A stretch of 64,000 nucleotides of DNA from Gnetum montanum (Eukaryota; Streptophyta; Gnetopsida; Gnetales; Gnetaceae), in NCBI GenBank assembly GCA_015680685.1, contig MNCI01023457.1, forward strand, positions 958,046 to 1,022,045. Direction: 5' to 3'. How positions within the stretch are numbered: the first letter of the stretch is position 1; each line of letters begins with the position of its first letter. A program made the translations under genes and the position numbers. The notes under the pieces are model-generated. The model was not told the DNA's origin. It did not search any database and was given only the letters and a program-made list of their open reading frames with translations. Shown here piece by piece: positions 44,890-58,589 of this stretch.

Positions 44890-45960
44890 TTGAAGGTGAA
44901 AATTCTATAGTTTTGAGAAATGTATAAATTAAGATTTTTCTCCTATCATGTGTCTTGAATATTCATTGTCAATACATCAAGTGATCCTTTTTACAAAAGA
45001 GAGTGCAACTTGTGCAATCATCCCTTTTTTAGAACTCTTATCTTTTTTCCTCCATGCTTTCTTTTCCTGTAACACATCTTTTCTAGACTGTTTTAGAAAA
45101 GACTAAGTATAGTATTTTTACCATTAATAATAGAAAGACTGAATTTGTTCAATTTTTCCACAATAAAAATAAACCATTTTCTTAAATTTAGCTGAATGAT
45201 CAAACCTTGAAGAGTATTTCTTTAAATTCACAAAACCTAATGATGCTTTGATGTGAATATAGCTTTTATTTTGATTTATATCCTTATTTGAATGTATCTT
45301 TCATAGTTAAGTTTAACATATGATAATTCCTTGTTAGTCTGCTCAACAACACTCATTAGCTTTTAAACCTCAGCCATTAAGTCTGAGTTTTCTTTCTTAA
45401 AATATGAACAATTAGAATTAAGTTATGCTATTTTTATTTTCTTATCATGTAAAGTCTCTTTGGATTTGAAGCATAAATTTTGACAGAATATTACCTCATT
45501 ACAAAGTAGCTCATACCTTTCTTTCAAAGTAATCTCACCTTGTTTAGCTTCAACATAAGATATTAATTCATTGATGGGTTCTTAATTTTCCAAGGCTAAG
45601 CATAGATAATCTGAATCTTCAATTGTATAACTAGTATATTCTTCATCATTCTACCTTGTATAGATGTTCGTTATTCTTAGTTCTTCACTAGACTCATCTT
45701 CTCATATCTTGCAAGTACAAGGGCTTTCTGAGGCCATATAGCCTCTTCCACTACATATCCAGCATTCCATAGAGGAGGTATCATAATCAAAAGCATTAGA
45801 TAGCTTACTCTTGTCTTAAATTTTTTGTAGACGGGTTGAGTGAATCTCCCCAAAATGAATTCAATGAATCCTTACATTCTAGCTTTCTAGTATATGAATT
45901 TTAGCCCATCTATCACTAGTAGCTTGATGAAATAAGCTCCCTTCATGGTTCACTCCTAAG
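44890..45960 (-). pseudogene. Copia gag and protease remnant
   Basis: A degraded zinc knuckle reads MECWICSGRGYMASESPC at about 45770-45715. It is followed by a helical, coiled-coil-like region (45560-45330) and by the protease motif IDNEYSRHMIGEK at about 44985-44945, where active copia proteases have a DSG-C-SxHMTG box. Stops and frame changes are frequent. Confidence 0.65.
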
Positions 45961-45988
45961 TTGTTATGCTAAAAATCAAGAGTATCAA

Positions 45989-46000
45989 GCTTTGATACTA
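45989..46000 (-). other. Copia primer-binding site (initiator tRNA-Met type)
   Basis: The minus strand reads TAGTATCAAAGC two bases inside the 5' LTR. The standard plant copia site complementary to initiator tRNA-Met is TGGTATCAGAGC; both differences are transitions. Confidence 0.8.
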
Positions 46001-46002
46001 CT

Positions 46003-46960
46003 TGAAGATTTAGAACTTAGAAGGGGGATTAAATAAGTCCACTAATTAAAACTAAAACTACACTCAAATATACGTGGTTCCCTAATTTGGGTACTTCCAC
46101 ACTCAAAGGGTAGAATCTTTGCATACCTCTAGACATTGTTTCTTTAAAAATGTGTTCTCAAGGGTACCACAACCTTTATAAATTTTGACCTCCACAAGGG
46201 GTGTTTTTACATAGAAACACACCCAACCCCATAAGGTCCCAACAAGCTCAAAAGATGTCTTCTTACAGAAAGCACATCAATCCCATAGGGCTTACAAAGA
46301 AAGAAGAGAAAGATCAAGGAGAAAATGTAACTATAATTATAGATTCCTTGCTTTGAGGCTCTTAACAATTATACTACATAATAAAAGATAATAATTGAAG
46401 TATAAAAATAATTTTCAATATGTATATGTTGATGGTTAATTCACATTAATAGTGCTTACATTTTTCATCAAGATATAATCTACATTTACAGCCTTTGTCA
46501 TTATCACATGATCATTGAAATTGGTACAATGACCAATTGGGACATCTCGCATGAGCTTAAGACATTCTTCTAAGAAATTGAAACTTGTAGGTGGGACATC
46601 TCAATGGAATTGGGATGTCTCACATGAGACATATTAACTAAGACATCTCAAAAACACTTGGGACATCTATTATTTTTCTAGGATGTCTAGTTTGAAACTA
46701 AGCATTCCAATTAGGACATCCTACTATAGAATGATATTTCTTGGTAGAAACTAGATGATCTTCTTTGGACTTCTAGACATCTTTCATCTTTGTAAATCCT
46801 TCTAAGTCTTTATATACATTTTAAATCTTTTAGTACTCTAATTTTCCACTAAAGTTCTAGGCTTTATCTCATCATACATCTTTCTTAGTCCTACAAAAAC
46901 TTGCAATAACATTTTCCAATTCTCTCCATTTTCTAAGGTTTTTACATAACCAAAATTTCA
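46003..46960 (-). repeat. Copia 5' LTR (right copy)
   Basis: 958 bp with TG...CA ends. On the - strand its first part (U3, 46960-46530) contains eight or more GACATC/GATGTC words in both directions. It is related to the left LTR and to the solo LTR at 24123-25295. Confidence 0.88.
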
Positions 46961-46965
46961 ATAAA
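46961..46965. repeat. Target-site duplication of the copia element, right copy
   Basis: ATAAA, matching 40886-40890. Confidence 0.6.
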
Positions 46966-47610
46966 ATATACCAATGCTTTTTCAAATTTTGAAAAGGAGG
47001 AAGAAGGTGCTTTCTTACTTGAAGAGAAGAAATCATAAGAATTAGTAGCACTAAAACAAAAATAAACGTCATGAGCTTTAACCTTAAATTAGAAAATATA
47101 GTATAGGAGTTGACAATGATGGAGTTACAGGGTAATAAGAAAAACTTTGTAGTATAAGAATTCTAAGCTCCATGAAGAGCTAAACATGGTGTAGAAAAGA
47201 GCCAAAAAACTAATAAAGTAAAAGAATCCATTGATTGACATATTTAGTATGGAGAAAGAAACATTAAATAACATGATGATTAGTTTTCAAGAGTAGTTGG
47301 TGAAAGTCACAAACCATCATAAGTAATTGGTACAAACGTTTATTAAGTAGGGTTGTGAATTATCATCTATCTCCACCATGTATCTATCATAGCTTCTAGT
47401 TGCATACAATGAAATAAGGGACATGATCCTTAAAAAGTCTTCTATTCTAGTATCATTGGATCCTACTACTAATACTCTAGCATTATAGCCTAAGAAACAA
47501 CTAGTTCCTATGGAGTCCATAATGAAGGATACCAACCCAAAGTCATGGGATGAATCCTCTTCCAATGTATATGATAGTCTTTTAAGTGCAAATATAAATG
47601 CTTATCTTGC
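46966..47610 (+). pseudogene. Unidentified reading frame, right part, coiled-coil-like
   Basis: On the + strand pieces such as SMEKETLNNMMISFQE (about 47250) and AYNEIRDMILKKSSILVSLD (about 47405-47460) and NPKSWDESSSNVYDSLLSA (47540-47590) read as a helical protein with interspersed stops. The minus-strand 82-codon frame at 47317-47565 is its shadow. It continues the frame at 40179-40890 across the copia insertion and ends shortly before the LTR-like repeat at 48141. Confidence 0.4.
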
Positions 47611-48140
47611 TTGATGGTTTAGTCTTATAAACATTTTCTTGTTTGTAAATGTATATTGTTAATACCTTCCTTTGACAGTGATGTTTTTATTTTTATTTAT
47701 CATGGCATGTATATATTTCTTTTCTGTGGTTCAATTATTTATTATGTTATAATATATTTTGAAGGAGACAATTATCCTTAATGTCTCTAGTCATTTTCCT
47801 TTGCATTCTAGGAGACATTTATTGATCAAAATAATTTAGAACATGGTTTGGAAAATAAAGTATGCTCACAGTCATGTTATAATTTATAATTTATTGCTTT
47901 ACTAATTAGAAATATAGATACTTTAGTCATACAGTTCTCATTATGAAATTCATTATATAAAGAAAATTCCACAAATAGCATTACTTCATAATTGTTAACT
48001 ATGAATACAAATCTCTAATTTTTGTAATTTTAGGAAGAATAGTAATAAAGTAAAATTTTATTAGTTAATCTATAAAAGTCATGGATTTGTATTTAGAAAT
48101 TAAATTACATCATTTTTTTCCATGTTAAGCATGAGGATGA
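47611..48140. other. Post-ORF spacer, no feature
   Basis: AT-rich sequence before the right outer repeat. A polypurine-like GAGGATGA directly precedes 48141. Confidence 0.4.
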
Positions 48141-48537
48141 TGTTAAAGATTTGATGTGTTCTAGCAAGCATAATATGTTGATTAAGTTCTATATTATATA
48201 ACACTCTGAACATTTATATACACCATTATAGTGTACAACACTACCATGATGTTGGTGTATTATACAACTTATTAGTTAAAACTTGTTATAAGTAATTTTT
48301 TTGTTTATGTATCTTAGTTAATTTTAATCACTTGTCATGTTTATTCATTCTGGTAACATGATTATTCCTCGTAACCTATATGTGTGTTGATTCTAGTTCA
48401 TTCATACAATACAATAGAATTAGAGGAATGTTGTATATTGACTTCCATCTCTATTTTATGTTGAACTATTTAAGTATAACTTAAATACTTAATACCATGG
48501 TTATTACAACATTCACGGTGGCTATATTACAATTTCA
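48141..48537 (+). repeat. LTR-like repeat, right copy of the outer pair
   Basis: 397 bp, TGTTAAAGATTTGATG at the start and ACAATTTCA at the end; partner of 26424-26816. The two are direct repeats, as LTRs of one element would be. Confidence 0.55.
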
Positions 48538-49343
48538 ATATACTTTTAAACATCAATTGTTTTTATTTTTCTTAATCCTAAAAATTAAAATATCATAGAA
48601 TTTAAAAAATGAGTTGTACATCAAGAAATAAGTCATAGTAGTTTGAAATTGCAAAAGGAATCATTGATCTAAATATGAAAAGAAAAAATCCAAGAATCTA
48701 CCTACTAGTCATTTTCTTTTTCAAAAATAAAAACTTGGTACCACATGTCTAATGTTAAATGAAGATATGAAAGATAAAATTAGTTAAAACCAAATCAATT
48801 ATTGAAATGATAATGGGACATGATGGAGAATCTTATCCAAATTTTAAAACTAGATTTCTACTTAATCTTAAAATACTAGTTCATAAGGATCTTAAAAATA
48901 GACTTGGAAAATCCTAACTCATCAAAAAATGATAAAATAATTAAAATTAAGTATTATTTTATTTACAAAAAATACCATATGCCTCATTGTATAGTAAATA
49001 TTAATAGTTCTAATTTTAAAAATGATAAACAATGGAGAAAGATCATTCAACACAAAAAAAATATTGTGAATTATCCCACACATAATAAGAAAGGGAAATA
49101 AGCACACTATATCAAGAGCACTTCCAACTAAAAATGTTATATGATATAATTATGTGAAAGAGATCCTTACTAGGGAAGCATATTAAGAGCTTCATGCCCT
49201 AGCCTAGGGAACTCAAATCGTAGCATCACTTAAAGCTCATTTCATATAATGGAGGAGTAGAAGAGAAAAGAACTCTAAAGAGGAAAGAAGTTAATAGTAT
49301 TATCAAATAATACTTGAGGTGTGAAGTAAAATAAGAATCTAAA
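48538..49343. other. AT-rich stretch without a recognised feature
   Basis: Only weak continuation of the outer repeat to about 48610. The overlapping 60-codon frames at 48904-49107 on both strands are chance. Confidence 0.5.
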
Positions 49344-50900
49344 TGTTGGCAACCGTTTGGGACATGACTGCCAACGAGGGTCCTCGAACAGGATTTAGGT
49401 GCTTACTGGTCTCTAGCAACACCAAGGCCCAAATACCTCCAAATAGACTCAGTAGTTAATGTGAGTATGTGTGTGTGTTGTTGTGAAAAATGAAATGATT
49501 GGGTTGTGTGTAAAACTATAAATGACTTATCTTAAAGAGATTCAGCCAACTTTGCAAAGTACTGTGAGTTGTTGAGAGTTCCTATTTTTTTCAATTTCCT
49601 AGTCTATGTGGTCCTTATAATACCTACTTGTAAAAAATAAAGTTTTGCAAAAACATTTGAGCACAACTCTATTAATCTACTTCTAATTTTCTCCATAGAA
49701 ATAGATAGTTCCACATGAAAACTAGAAATAGAGCAAGATTCAATGGAAATAGAAAGAAGAGAAAAAGAAAGCAGATTTGTGTAAAGATCTCAAATGTTTA
49801 AACAAGGTAAAATGATATGAGTAAATACTTTGCAATAAAGCTATCCAAAATTCAATAACTATGAATTTTTCAAACTTACAAGGCTCAAATAAGCAATTTC
49901 TTCAAAACAATCCTACTATGCTACCAAAAACAATTTGTTGTACAAACTATCACGTACCAGACTCTATTTTGGCTAGATAATGGATGTCAACAATTTCATT
50001 CAACAGAACCTTCAAAAGACTTAAAAATTTATGATTGAAATACCATGAAGATTCACTTTAAAGATAAAAGAAGCTATTCTAGTCCTATCAAAATACCAAA
50101 TATTTTTTGAACTCTCTTGACTATTGAATCATTCAACGTCTTGACTATATGCAGAGGCTCTCTTACAACAATCTCAATAGCAGTTCTTATACATTGCACA
50201 ATAATAAAATTCACTACTAAAATGCTCTTAAGGCTTTCAAACACAAGCTCTTATATGGCAAAATTTTAATAGAAATTTTCTATCATGCAACAAGAACAAT
50301 AAAAGCAATCTAAAAATCCCAAAATTATTTGCCAAGCATGATACTATCTAAACCACTAGCTAAACAATTTAAATAAAATAAAAAATAAACATAACTCACA
50401 AGACTATAACAAAGAGGCTAAAATGTTGTCTTTAACAAGTCATCTTACAAGCAATCTTTCACAATGTCTTCTTTACAAATGCTCTTCCAAGACCCTTGAA
50501 GCCTTTTTATAGGGTCTCATAGGTAGTTAGATATTACAAAATATCTTGAGTAACATCTTTCCCAAGTAAGGAAGTTATAACTTGCCCAACAAGTTAGGAG
50601 ATATTACTTGCCCAAAAAGTTAGGAAGTTATAACTTATACATGAAGTTAGGAGAAAATCATGCTAACATTAGCATGTGTCTTTACAAATATTTCTTTCAT
50701 AAGAAGTCACAACCTATATAATAATTTTAGGAAATAAATTCAAGATCTCTATCTTGTTTAATCCATTTAAACTTAGTCCAAGATCAAGTTTCTCAGACAC
50801 CATGATGGCCATTGCAAAAAGGGCTCCATACAATTGTCATTTTATTTTTGTTGCATGTGAGAAAATATGCTAAAATTATTTTTAGCCACCAAACCATATG
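49344..50900 (-). repeat. Inverted LTR copy of the second gypsy family
   Basis: The reverse complement of 49344-50520 matches the 3' half of the LTRs at 27970 and 37748, including the end block TTGGCAGTC..CCCAAA and final CCAACA, the block CTATTTCTAGTTTTC, and the TATA box TATAAAAAGG at 50512-50521. Upstream (50521-50900) only weak similarity remains, with GTTATAACTTCC-type words. I see no internal domain, so it is a solo LTR or a truncated copy; the outer end is uncertain. Confidence 0.7.
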
Positions 50901-53900
50901 AAATTGGAACTTTATTTTGTTACTTTGATTTCACGCGTTCAGGTTTTGTTCTTACTTTCAGCGATGACGATTTTCTTCAGAATAAGCCATAACCACAATT
51001 CATCAGCTAAATAATCTTTTAGTTGGTTTGATACTGAGCTCAGATACTAAGTCCCTGCAACCGATCTCCTGGCCACATCCACGATCCTCCGTATCTGCCG
51101 TAGAAGAAATGTCATTCTGCTGATTTAGTTGTGCACCTGTCTTGCTGTGTCTTCATGTCTCTGTAGCAGCACTTGATGGATTGGTAATGATGATGATGGA
51201 TACGTTGGCATCGAGTGCTGTTTTGTTTGCAATTTCTTTCATCATTGCAAGAATCCAGACATGAAAACATTTTTGTTGTGTGCCAAGCTTTGCCTTAGGG
51301 TTTATGTTTAATATTTCATGTCTTCTCATTGTTGTTTGTCATATTCTACATTTGAAACAAAATAGAAATCCTGCTACGTTTTTCTTATTGCATGCAGACT
51401 CCATTCTCTGGACACTGAGGATCATTGAAGGAGATCTTATTTTTCTTTGGTTCCAACAGCAAATGATAAACGCAATTTGGGGTTGCAACTGCCTGAAATT
51501 TTTGCCCCAAATTCAACTAAGGCTTCCTACGTTTTCCTTTCCATAAACTAAAAATTATTGTATTTATTTTCTGAATCAGGGATAGTCACTGTATGATTTG
51601 GGTGTCAATATTGGCAAAATTTTGATATATTCTTGATGCTTGTCTTGTATTTTTCTTCTAAAATTGTTTTTATTCATAACCTATTCTTATTTTTGCGATT
51701 TTCATTGTTGATTCTAATGCAGAGTATATACAAAGTGTTTGACAAATTGCCTTTTTCCAGTGTCTCTACTTTTGTTATCAATAAACATTACTATGACGTC
51801 CAATTCTCAATTCTTATACTACAAAAACCTTTAATTAATTTTATCATGCCAACTTGTTTCATGAAATGGCCAAAATGTTCCAACATTAAAGTTCTAAATA
51901 TATCCAACACCAAAAGGCATATTGATGCATCATATATATGAAGAAATTTAGCATAGTGAACCAAATTAAGATGTCATAGGAAAAGTAGATACGAAGGCTA
52001 TGAAGATGAGAAGGATAGGTTATGTTTAGATGGTATTTCATTGATGTCATAGAGCAATTAAGCCAACATAGCCATGGATTGCTAAAGAAATCTAGAGTGG
52101 CCCAACCTACATAAGACTAAGAATAATAATTTTCATAAGTATTGTAGCTATGCCATGAGCCCATAATTAAAGAAGATGTTGCAACCATATAAAAGTTACA
52201 ATACTACCAGAGGAAGAATAAATCATTGAAACACAAAATTTCTTAGAAACTTATCATAACTTAATATAGAATCATAACAAGTCCAAAGCTGTTGATATGG
52301 TTTACTACAACCAAATATCGTACTTATTATAGAGTATCTATGATAGCTTATAATTAGTACTAATTTATAAAATAAATATACATAACACTATTAATCACTA
52401 CGAGTATTTATAAGTAGTAAGTAAGACTTGTGATACTCATAACTATATGAATTATTACAAAACATAGTTAGCTTAAAGTTCAAAGTTACAACTCTACTTC
52501 TAACTTATTTATACCCTAGTATGTTAGAGTTGTCCAATGGAGATGCATAAAATGAAATATGATCAAATTTTGGTGACAAGGGTTAGTCATAGACTGATTC
52601 ACAATTTCAAATGTGCCTTGATACTTTTCTTTTCTTGAGACCAAAGCTCTTCATTAGATCCAGTTGGGTAGTTTGTCAAATGACTCCTCTACAAACAAAC
52701 CTTACATACATTAAGATAGTTATTATAAATGATGGACTAGAGAGAGTATCTATGTGGCCCTTTTAAAATAATCTTTTGAACCACATATATGTCCTCTAAC
52801 ATACAAATATAGAAGTGTGCAACTATGTTAGGAAGCTCTTTTACTATTCTAGATCAATCATTATAAGCGTACCAAATAAACATGAAATTTTTTATATGAT
52901 CACTTCAAACCAAAATTTAATGAAAAATCTTGAGAGATACAACCAAATAATGAACTAGTGCTTTATCTATATTCTTTATTTAATCTATTTTCGGTTTTGA
53001 AAACATCCTAGAATCCATTTCTCCACTTCAATAATAAGATTTTTCTATTTTTCATGACAAGGCATATTTATTCATGATCATCTCAGACTCATGGTTAAAA
53101 AAGAAACAACATTGTATAATCTCAAAGAGTGCTTATCTAAACTAAAATACTAGATCATGCATGGGCTACCTAAGAATGCATGTCCTTCAATAGTAACACC
53201 TTGCCATTGAAGAAGTTAATGAAAAACCAAAAAATGTTTTGTTCCTAAATAAGTAGGACATTTTTAGAAATGGATATTTCTAATTTATTCATGTATCAAA
53301 AGACTCAAACTCATCATCTTACAATTTGGATGATCTACCTCAAGCTAGATCCTGCCCCTATAAACTATCTAAAAAGAATATTATTTTGACATCCCATTCA
53401 TGGATGTGATGAAAAATGTCAAATATTCATAACATATGATATTATACATAATGAATGCAAGACAAAAAATGTAAAACTAAATGAAAAGGAATGTTTCATT
53501 AATGTGGAAAAAGTATATATGAGTCATACTCTGAGGATTTCTTAGGGTTATCTTCCTTCTACATCCATTCCTTATAGGCAATCTAGCATTGCCACCATGG
53601 TTAAGTTAATACCTAGCTAACAGGGATGTTAGTCACATTCCTATCCCACTTTACCTAGCACTTATTGTTTATATTTCTCATCTCTACAACTTCATGCTGG
53701 CATGGCCTCTAATTCCTAAGTATAAATACCTTAGGTCAAACCCCCAAAGGTTACCGTGTCCATTATCATAACATGTCGTTTTGAGTCTTATTATAGCTTT
53801 TCATTTTAGGTATTATTACAATAACTACCTCATTTATTATAAAAATAGCACCATATTTATTACATAATGGCTCCAGTTGAAAATGGGGATATAACAAACT

Positions 53901-55071
53901 ATCCCATTTAGATTTCATTCATCCTTGAAGAATTTTGTATTAAGCATGTTTTCCATGCTCCAATGCTTCCTCCATGTTTCAATGCTTTAGTTCTTTGATT
54001 TTTCTTTTGAAATGGCATTTGATATTTAAATTTCTCATGCTTATTCGACAAATAAAATATAAGTGAAAGAATTTATCTAGAAAATAATCTTATTTTATCA
54101 ATACTTACCTCAATCTCTAGGTGATGACAAGAGGTGAATTAAATATATATTAATCATTAATCACTAGTCCTAAGCAAGGTTACATAAAGTGTAACTTATA
54201 TCTCTAGTTACCTATGTGAAGGTACAAAAAATATATTTTCCCTTTTGTATTCTATAAAAATATTTTACTTACCTAAGTAAATAAGAAAAAAAATAAGAAA
54301 TAGAGGCATGTTTAAGAAAATTCCCGATATTCATCAAAATTTGGGATTAAGGGATGTAGTTGTAGTTCTAACATGAGAACTATATGGTTAGATGGCCTTG
54401 TTTAGGTTGGTAGGACTTGATCTTACTTCGCAACTTCTTTCTTAGGAATTAGCTCCAATGACTAGGAAGAATCAAGTACATGCCAAATGTAATATAAATC
54501 CTCAAAAAAGAAGGATGTTAAGTCATCCTCAATAGTTAGGGTAGCATAATTGATGAATTTCAGTTCTTAATGAATAATATCTATTAACATCAGTTGATCT
54601 TAAATTCTAGGATACAACTTACCCACTAAATATTTGAAGTAGGAAAAGCATTCACTAGCTAAGGAAATTGTATGATGAATAGATGGAAACATCTTTTTCA
54701 AATAAAATTTCTCTTTTAGAGGCTCTTTCACTCTTTTATACTCTAGAAATTAACACACACCACTTCTAATTTTCACATTGAATTCTCCATAGAGGATAGT
54801 TAGTACTAGGTCAAAACTAGTATAAGTTAGAAATAGCTTATTCTTCAAAATTTCCTTGGTCTAGTTAATCAAGTAGTATACTTAATAAAGTATGACATTT
54901 GAACATGTTGGATTAATGATCAAATATGTTTTGACCACACACACATATCTTCTTGAGGAATATATTTTTAATACCAATGACAAGGCTATGTGGCTTCTTT
55001 GGAATATCAATCAATAGTTCTTCCTCATGACTTGGAGTTCTAGAATTTAAAAAATCATACCTTCTCATCCC
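50901..55071. other. 4.2 kb without a recognised gene or element
   Basis: Bases 50930-51550 are less AT-rich than their surroundings and contain two open frames on the + strand (51280-51546, 51633-51941), without family signatures. From 52000 the sequence is AT-rich with many short stops in all frames. It may hold older element debris or the untouched target DNA. Confidence 0.5.
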
Positions 55072-55858
55072 TGATGGGCTACGATATTACGCACACAATA
55101 TCGTGTATGTGATATCACAACCTGCCATTATGTCTATAAATAAGAGGTGATTTTCCCTATTTTAGGCATCTAGATTTAGACCCTTAGCCAAACTATAGTA
55201 GTTTTACCATTCTAGAGTTAGAATAATTTCCATGTGCCCATAGTAGGAGTCTCAAAGCGAATGGATCTTTATTTGAGCAAATTGTACCTGAGCACACATT
55301 TGTGTACAGCAATAAAGATGAACTTTCTGATAAACTTTGCAGCATGTGGACTAAGCTAAATAGGATTTAATTATTGTTAAATGTTTAAATTCTTTTTTAG
55401 ATAATTAATCTCTCTCAACCCTTGACTCTCCTAGTTAAGTGCACTCAGTACCACTGCTTCGAGCACATGTGTAATGCTTGGTAACCGAGTAACGAGTAGC
55501 GTTTGATAATCCCAACAGCATTGCACTGGTTCAAGGTATGTACGGCAAGTGGGAATAGATACTGGTGCTAGGATGATTAGAACTTAGTTAGTGAATAGTT
55601 AATGGAATTTAGTCAATTAGTTCTCTTCACCTTCCCCATTAGCATAGGACATTAAAAAGATAAAAGATATAAAAATCATATACCTCAAGCTTACTTAACC
55701 ATACAACCGTGACAATACAAGTAAGTTTGGGAAGACAACGATTGATTAACCTTAAGTGTTCCATTAGGGCATGTAAGCACTTAGTCCTTGGAGTTTGACC
55801 AAATCATGAGTGAGACACTCGTATTCATATGGTTGAGTGTAGGGTACCTCGCCACTCA
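55072..55858 (+). repeat. 5' LTR of element B
   Basis: 787 bp from TGATGGGCTACG to CGCCACTCA. It has TATAAATA at 55135-55142 and AATAAA at 55311-55316, both conserved in the LTR of element A. U3 is short and lacks the AGGCCT palindromes of A, but holds a perfect 10-base palindrome GTGATATCAC near 55109 and an inverted GATATT...AATATC. The start is placed at the only TG aligned with the start in A. Confidence 0.7.
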
Positions 55859-55862
55859 TCAT

Positions 55863-55878
55863 TGGTGCCGTTGTCAAG
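55863..55878 (+). other. Primer-binding site of element B
   Basis: TGGTGCCGTTGTCAAG four bases after the LTR end. It differs from the Athila consensus beginning TGGCGCCGTTG by a transition. Confidence 0.8.
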
Positions 55879-55999
55879 GACTTAGTTGTTTGTGTGCTAC
55901 GTTGAACATAGGAGATCATTCACATCGTTGGGATACTAGAATGAACCCTTAGGGTTGATCAAAAGAAAAATATAAGATAACGGTAAATAATACACTGAA

Positions 56000-58490
56000 C
56001 AAGAAAAACATTTCTTCTTCTTCGCACAAAAGCATTTCACCACCTAGGACTAACACTAGAGATAGTCGGTGGCACAACACACATAACCAAGATCCACTAG
56101 TTCCTTAACAATTCCTTATATATATTCATCACGATGAATATGTACCTGACTTTACCTTTATTCTCCATTAAGATGAACAACTGTGTTGGAGAGACTTGGA
56201 GGGTAACATAGTGTTTCCTCTAGATCGAGCAGTCCCCAACATGCTCCTTCTTGCTCTTGCATGAATAGGCATGTCACAGTTATATGTAGAGTACGTTGCA
56301 TGTGATTATGACACAAGGGGCTACCATCTCACAGAAGCACAACGTCAAAGGGACTTGTGACAGGAGAGATACTATACATCGTTGAAGGGCAAAGGACCCC
56401 ATAACGCTCCACCTGTCTTAAGAAAAATTAAGGGTGGTGAACCTATTTCAATAGGTTCTCCACAAAATGATGTTCCCCCTCCTACCGATAGTGAGGAGGT
56501 GGTGTATCAAAACCTTCACTCCACAATTCACAACCATGGTTCTGATCCCCATGAACACCAAGTGTTCAATGAGGGAACACAAACACACGATGAGGGTAGG
56601 TAGTTTGATGGTAATCATGATCAGGGTTGAGACCACCAAAGAGAAGGTAGGAAACATCATCATGGCGATGGTTCTCCTTCCTCTTCACCTCCATCATCAC
56701 ATTCACCCTCTCCTTCTATATCAAGATGCAGTCATAAGGAACCTAATTATGAGGAGAAGGGTAAACAGAATGAGAGACCTTGACGAGAGAGTCGAGAATG
56801 AGGACGAGGGCATTCTAGAGAATCATGACATAGAAGAAGGGAAAGTAGAGAACCACATAGAAATCACAGACACTATGAATGAAATGACCACGAAGAACCC
56901 CTACTCACAACCCAAAGCATGTTAGACATCATGGAGGCTATAAGAATACCCATAAGGCACCAAAAAGATAGTAGGATCAAGAGACTAGACATGAATAACA
57001 TCCCACAATTTGAGGGGAGATACAACGCTAATCCTCAGAATCACTTACAAGCATTTCATGATGTATGTGCCTTGCAAAACATTGAGAACGAGTGGAAAAA
57101 ACTAAAGTTATTCCCAAGGACACTAATGAAAGAAGCAGAAAGCTGGTACTGGTCCTTAGAACTAGAATCCATTTGAAGGTGGAGTACGATGCTAGAACTG
57201 TTTAATGACAAATATCAAACGTACTCCCGAGTGTCCAACCTGTGAAAGAAAATCCAAAGATGGAAGTAGGAAAATCACAAATCCTTAGATGCTACCATGG
57301 ACCATTATTAAGCATTATTACATCGTTGCCTAGGCCATGGTTACGCATAGCAGGATCAACTACACCATCTCGTAGATGGGCTTAGGCATGAAACCAAAAG
57401 AACCCTTGGAACATATGCCCAAGGGAGATTATCAGAGCTTAGGTCCCGTTAGGTTCATAGATTATTGGAGCAAGTAGCCAAGGAATAAGGGGAGCTACAT
57501 AAGAGAGAAAGTGCAGAAGAGTACAACTACGATCCTTCCCTCTGAAAAATGGGAGTGAGATTCTATGAGGATGAGGAAGAGTCACCACTCGAAGAGATGG
57601 TGAATAGGAAAACCTTTCCACTCCAAAAATTAATAAAAGAAGTGTTAGCAAAGGTAGACCAAATGTGGGACTCCTTGGATAGTAGATTTAAAACCATTCT
57701 TAAAATTGTAGAGGATTCTAAGGAGCAAAGTAGTGACTATGATAAAAAGAAAAAGAGGTATTTGGACCATGCATGTAACAAAGGTAAGGGTAAAATGGCC
57801 ATCACCGAAGAGGTTGTGGATTCTAATATGGATAATGACAGTGGATGTGAGATATGTTAGTATGACCATCCTAAGGAATGTTGCCCAGTAATCTCACATC
57901 TGCAAGAGTCTGGGGTGTATGCACTCAACCCATAACTTAACAAACAGCAAGCACCCCCACAGTTACCTTATCCCCAAGGTAACCTGAGGTAGTTTCACCA
58001 ACCATTAACGTATTATCCAAGTGGAACTCTACCACAACCTATTGAGCAACACCAGTAGTGGCAATACCCATAATCATGGGGGATAACACCACCAAGGCAA
58101 CAATACCCTTACTGGAAACCAGATCCATATGGCTATTACATGCAGCAGCCAATCTCTCCATGTGACCCCATTGGTTACGTGACACCAAAACATCACTATC
58201 AAGCTCAGGAGTTTTAGAGGACTCCTTCTCCTAGGGGAGACACACCACATACATATCATCCTCCAAATACACCCACAACTCTCACACTAATAGCTCCATT
58301 ACCACCCGCTCCAGCAATGCAAAGGGTACTCCCCACTCAACTAAAGCAACCTAATGTCACAAAGGTTGTGAATCCTCAACCTACAGCTGGTTCTGACATC
58401 CTTATGTAGAAAAGATCTTTCTTCAAAACCAACAATCCAACCAAGCCCTCACTATCACAAGCGATTAAACACCTGAACACATCCCTATCA
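56000..58490 (+). pseudogene. Gag of element B
   Basis: The N-terminal part (56382-56900) is rich in Pro, Ser, His and charged residues in a frame with stops. The capsid-like domain at 56919-57250 shows IPQFEGRYNANPQNHLQAF, then EAESWYWSLELESI and LFNDKYQTYSR. A later part (57549-57860) ends with the cysteine motif CEIC-stop-YDHPKECC, a zinc knuckle with TAG where Gln is likely. A Pro/Tyr/Gln-rich tail follows to 58490. Start codon not assigned. Confidence 0.75.
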
Positions 58491-58589
58491 AGTAAGGCTT
58501 TGATACCTCCTTCAACCCAAAAATCGAGCTTAATGCATACATTTATGTTAACACATGTTGTTATTAACTGGATTAAGGTGGGCCACCTT

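Larger units (their letters stand above)
40891..46960 (-). mobile_element. Ty1/copia retrotransposon, 6.07 kb, broken
   Basis: It runs right to left: 5' LTR 46003-46960, primer-binding site 45989-46000, gag about 45960-45000, protease about 44990-44890, integrase 44880-43400, RT about 43390-42700, RNase H about 42700-42000, polypurine tract and 3' LTR 40891-41744. Integrase before RT marks it as copia. Possible ATAAA target duplications flank it. Many frameshifts and stops; not autonomous. Confidence 0.9.

Noticed and set aside
51280-51941. Host gene fragments in the less AT-rich stretch
   Set aside because: Two open frames below 105 codons, without motifs, splice pattern or similarity within the window.
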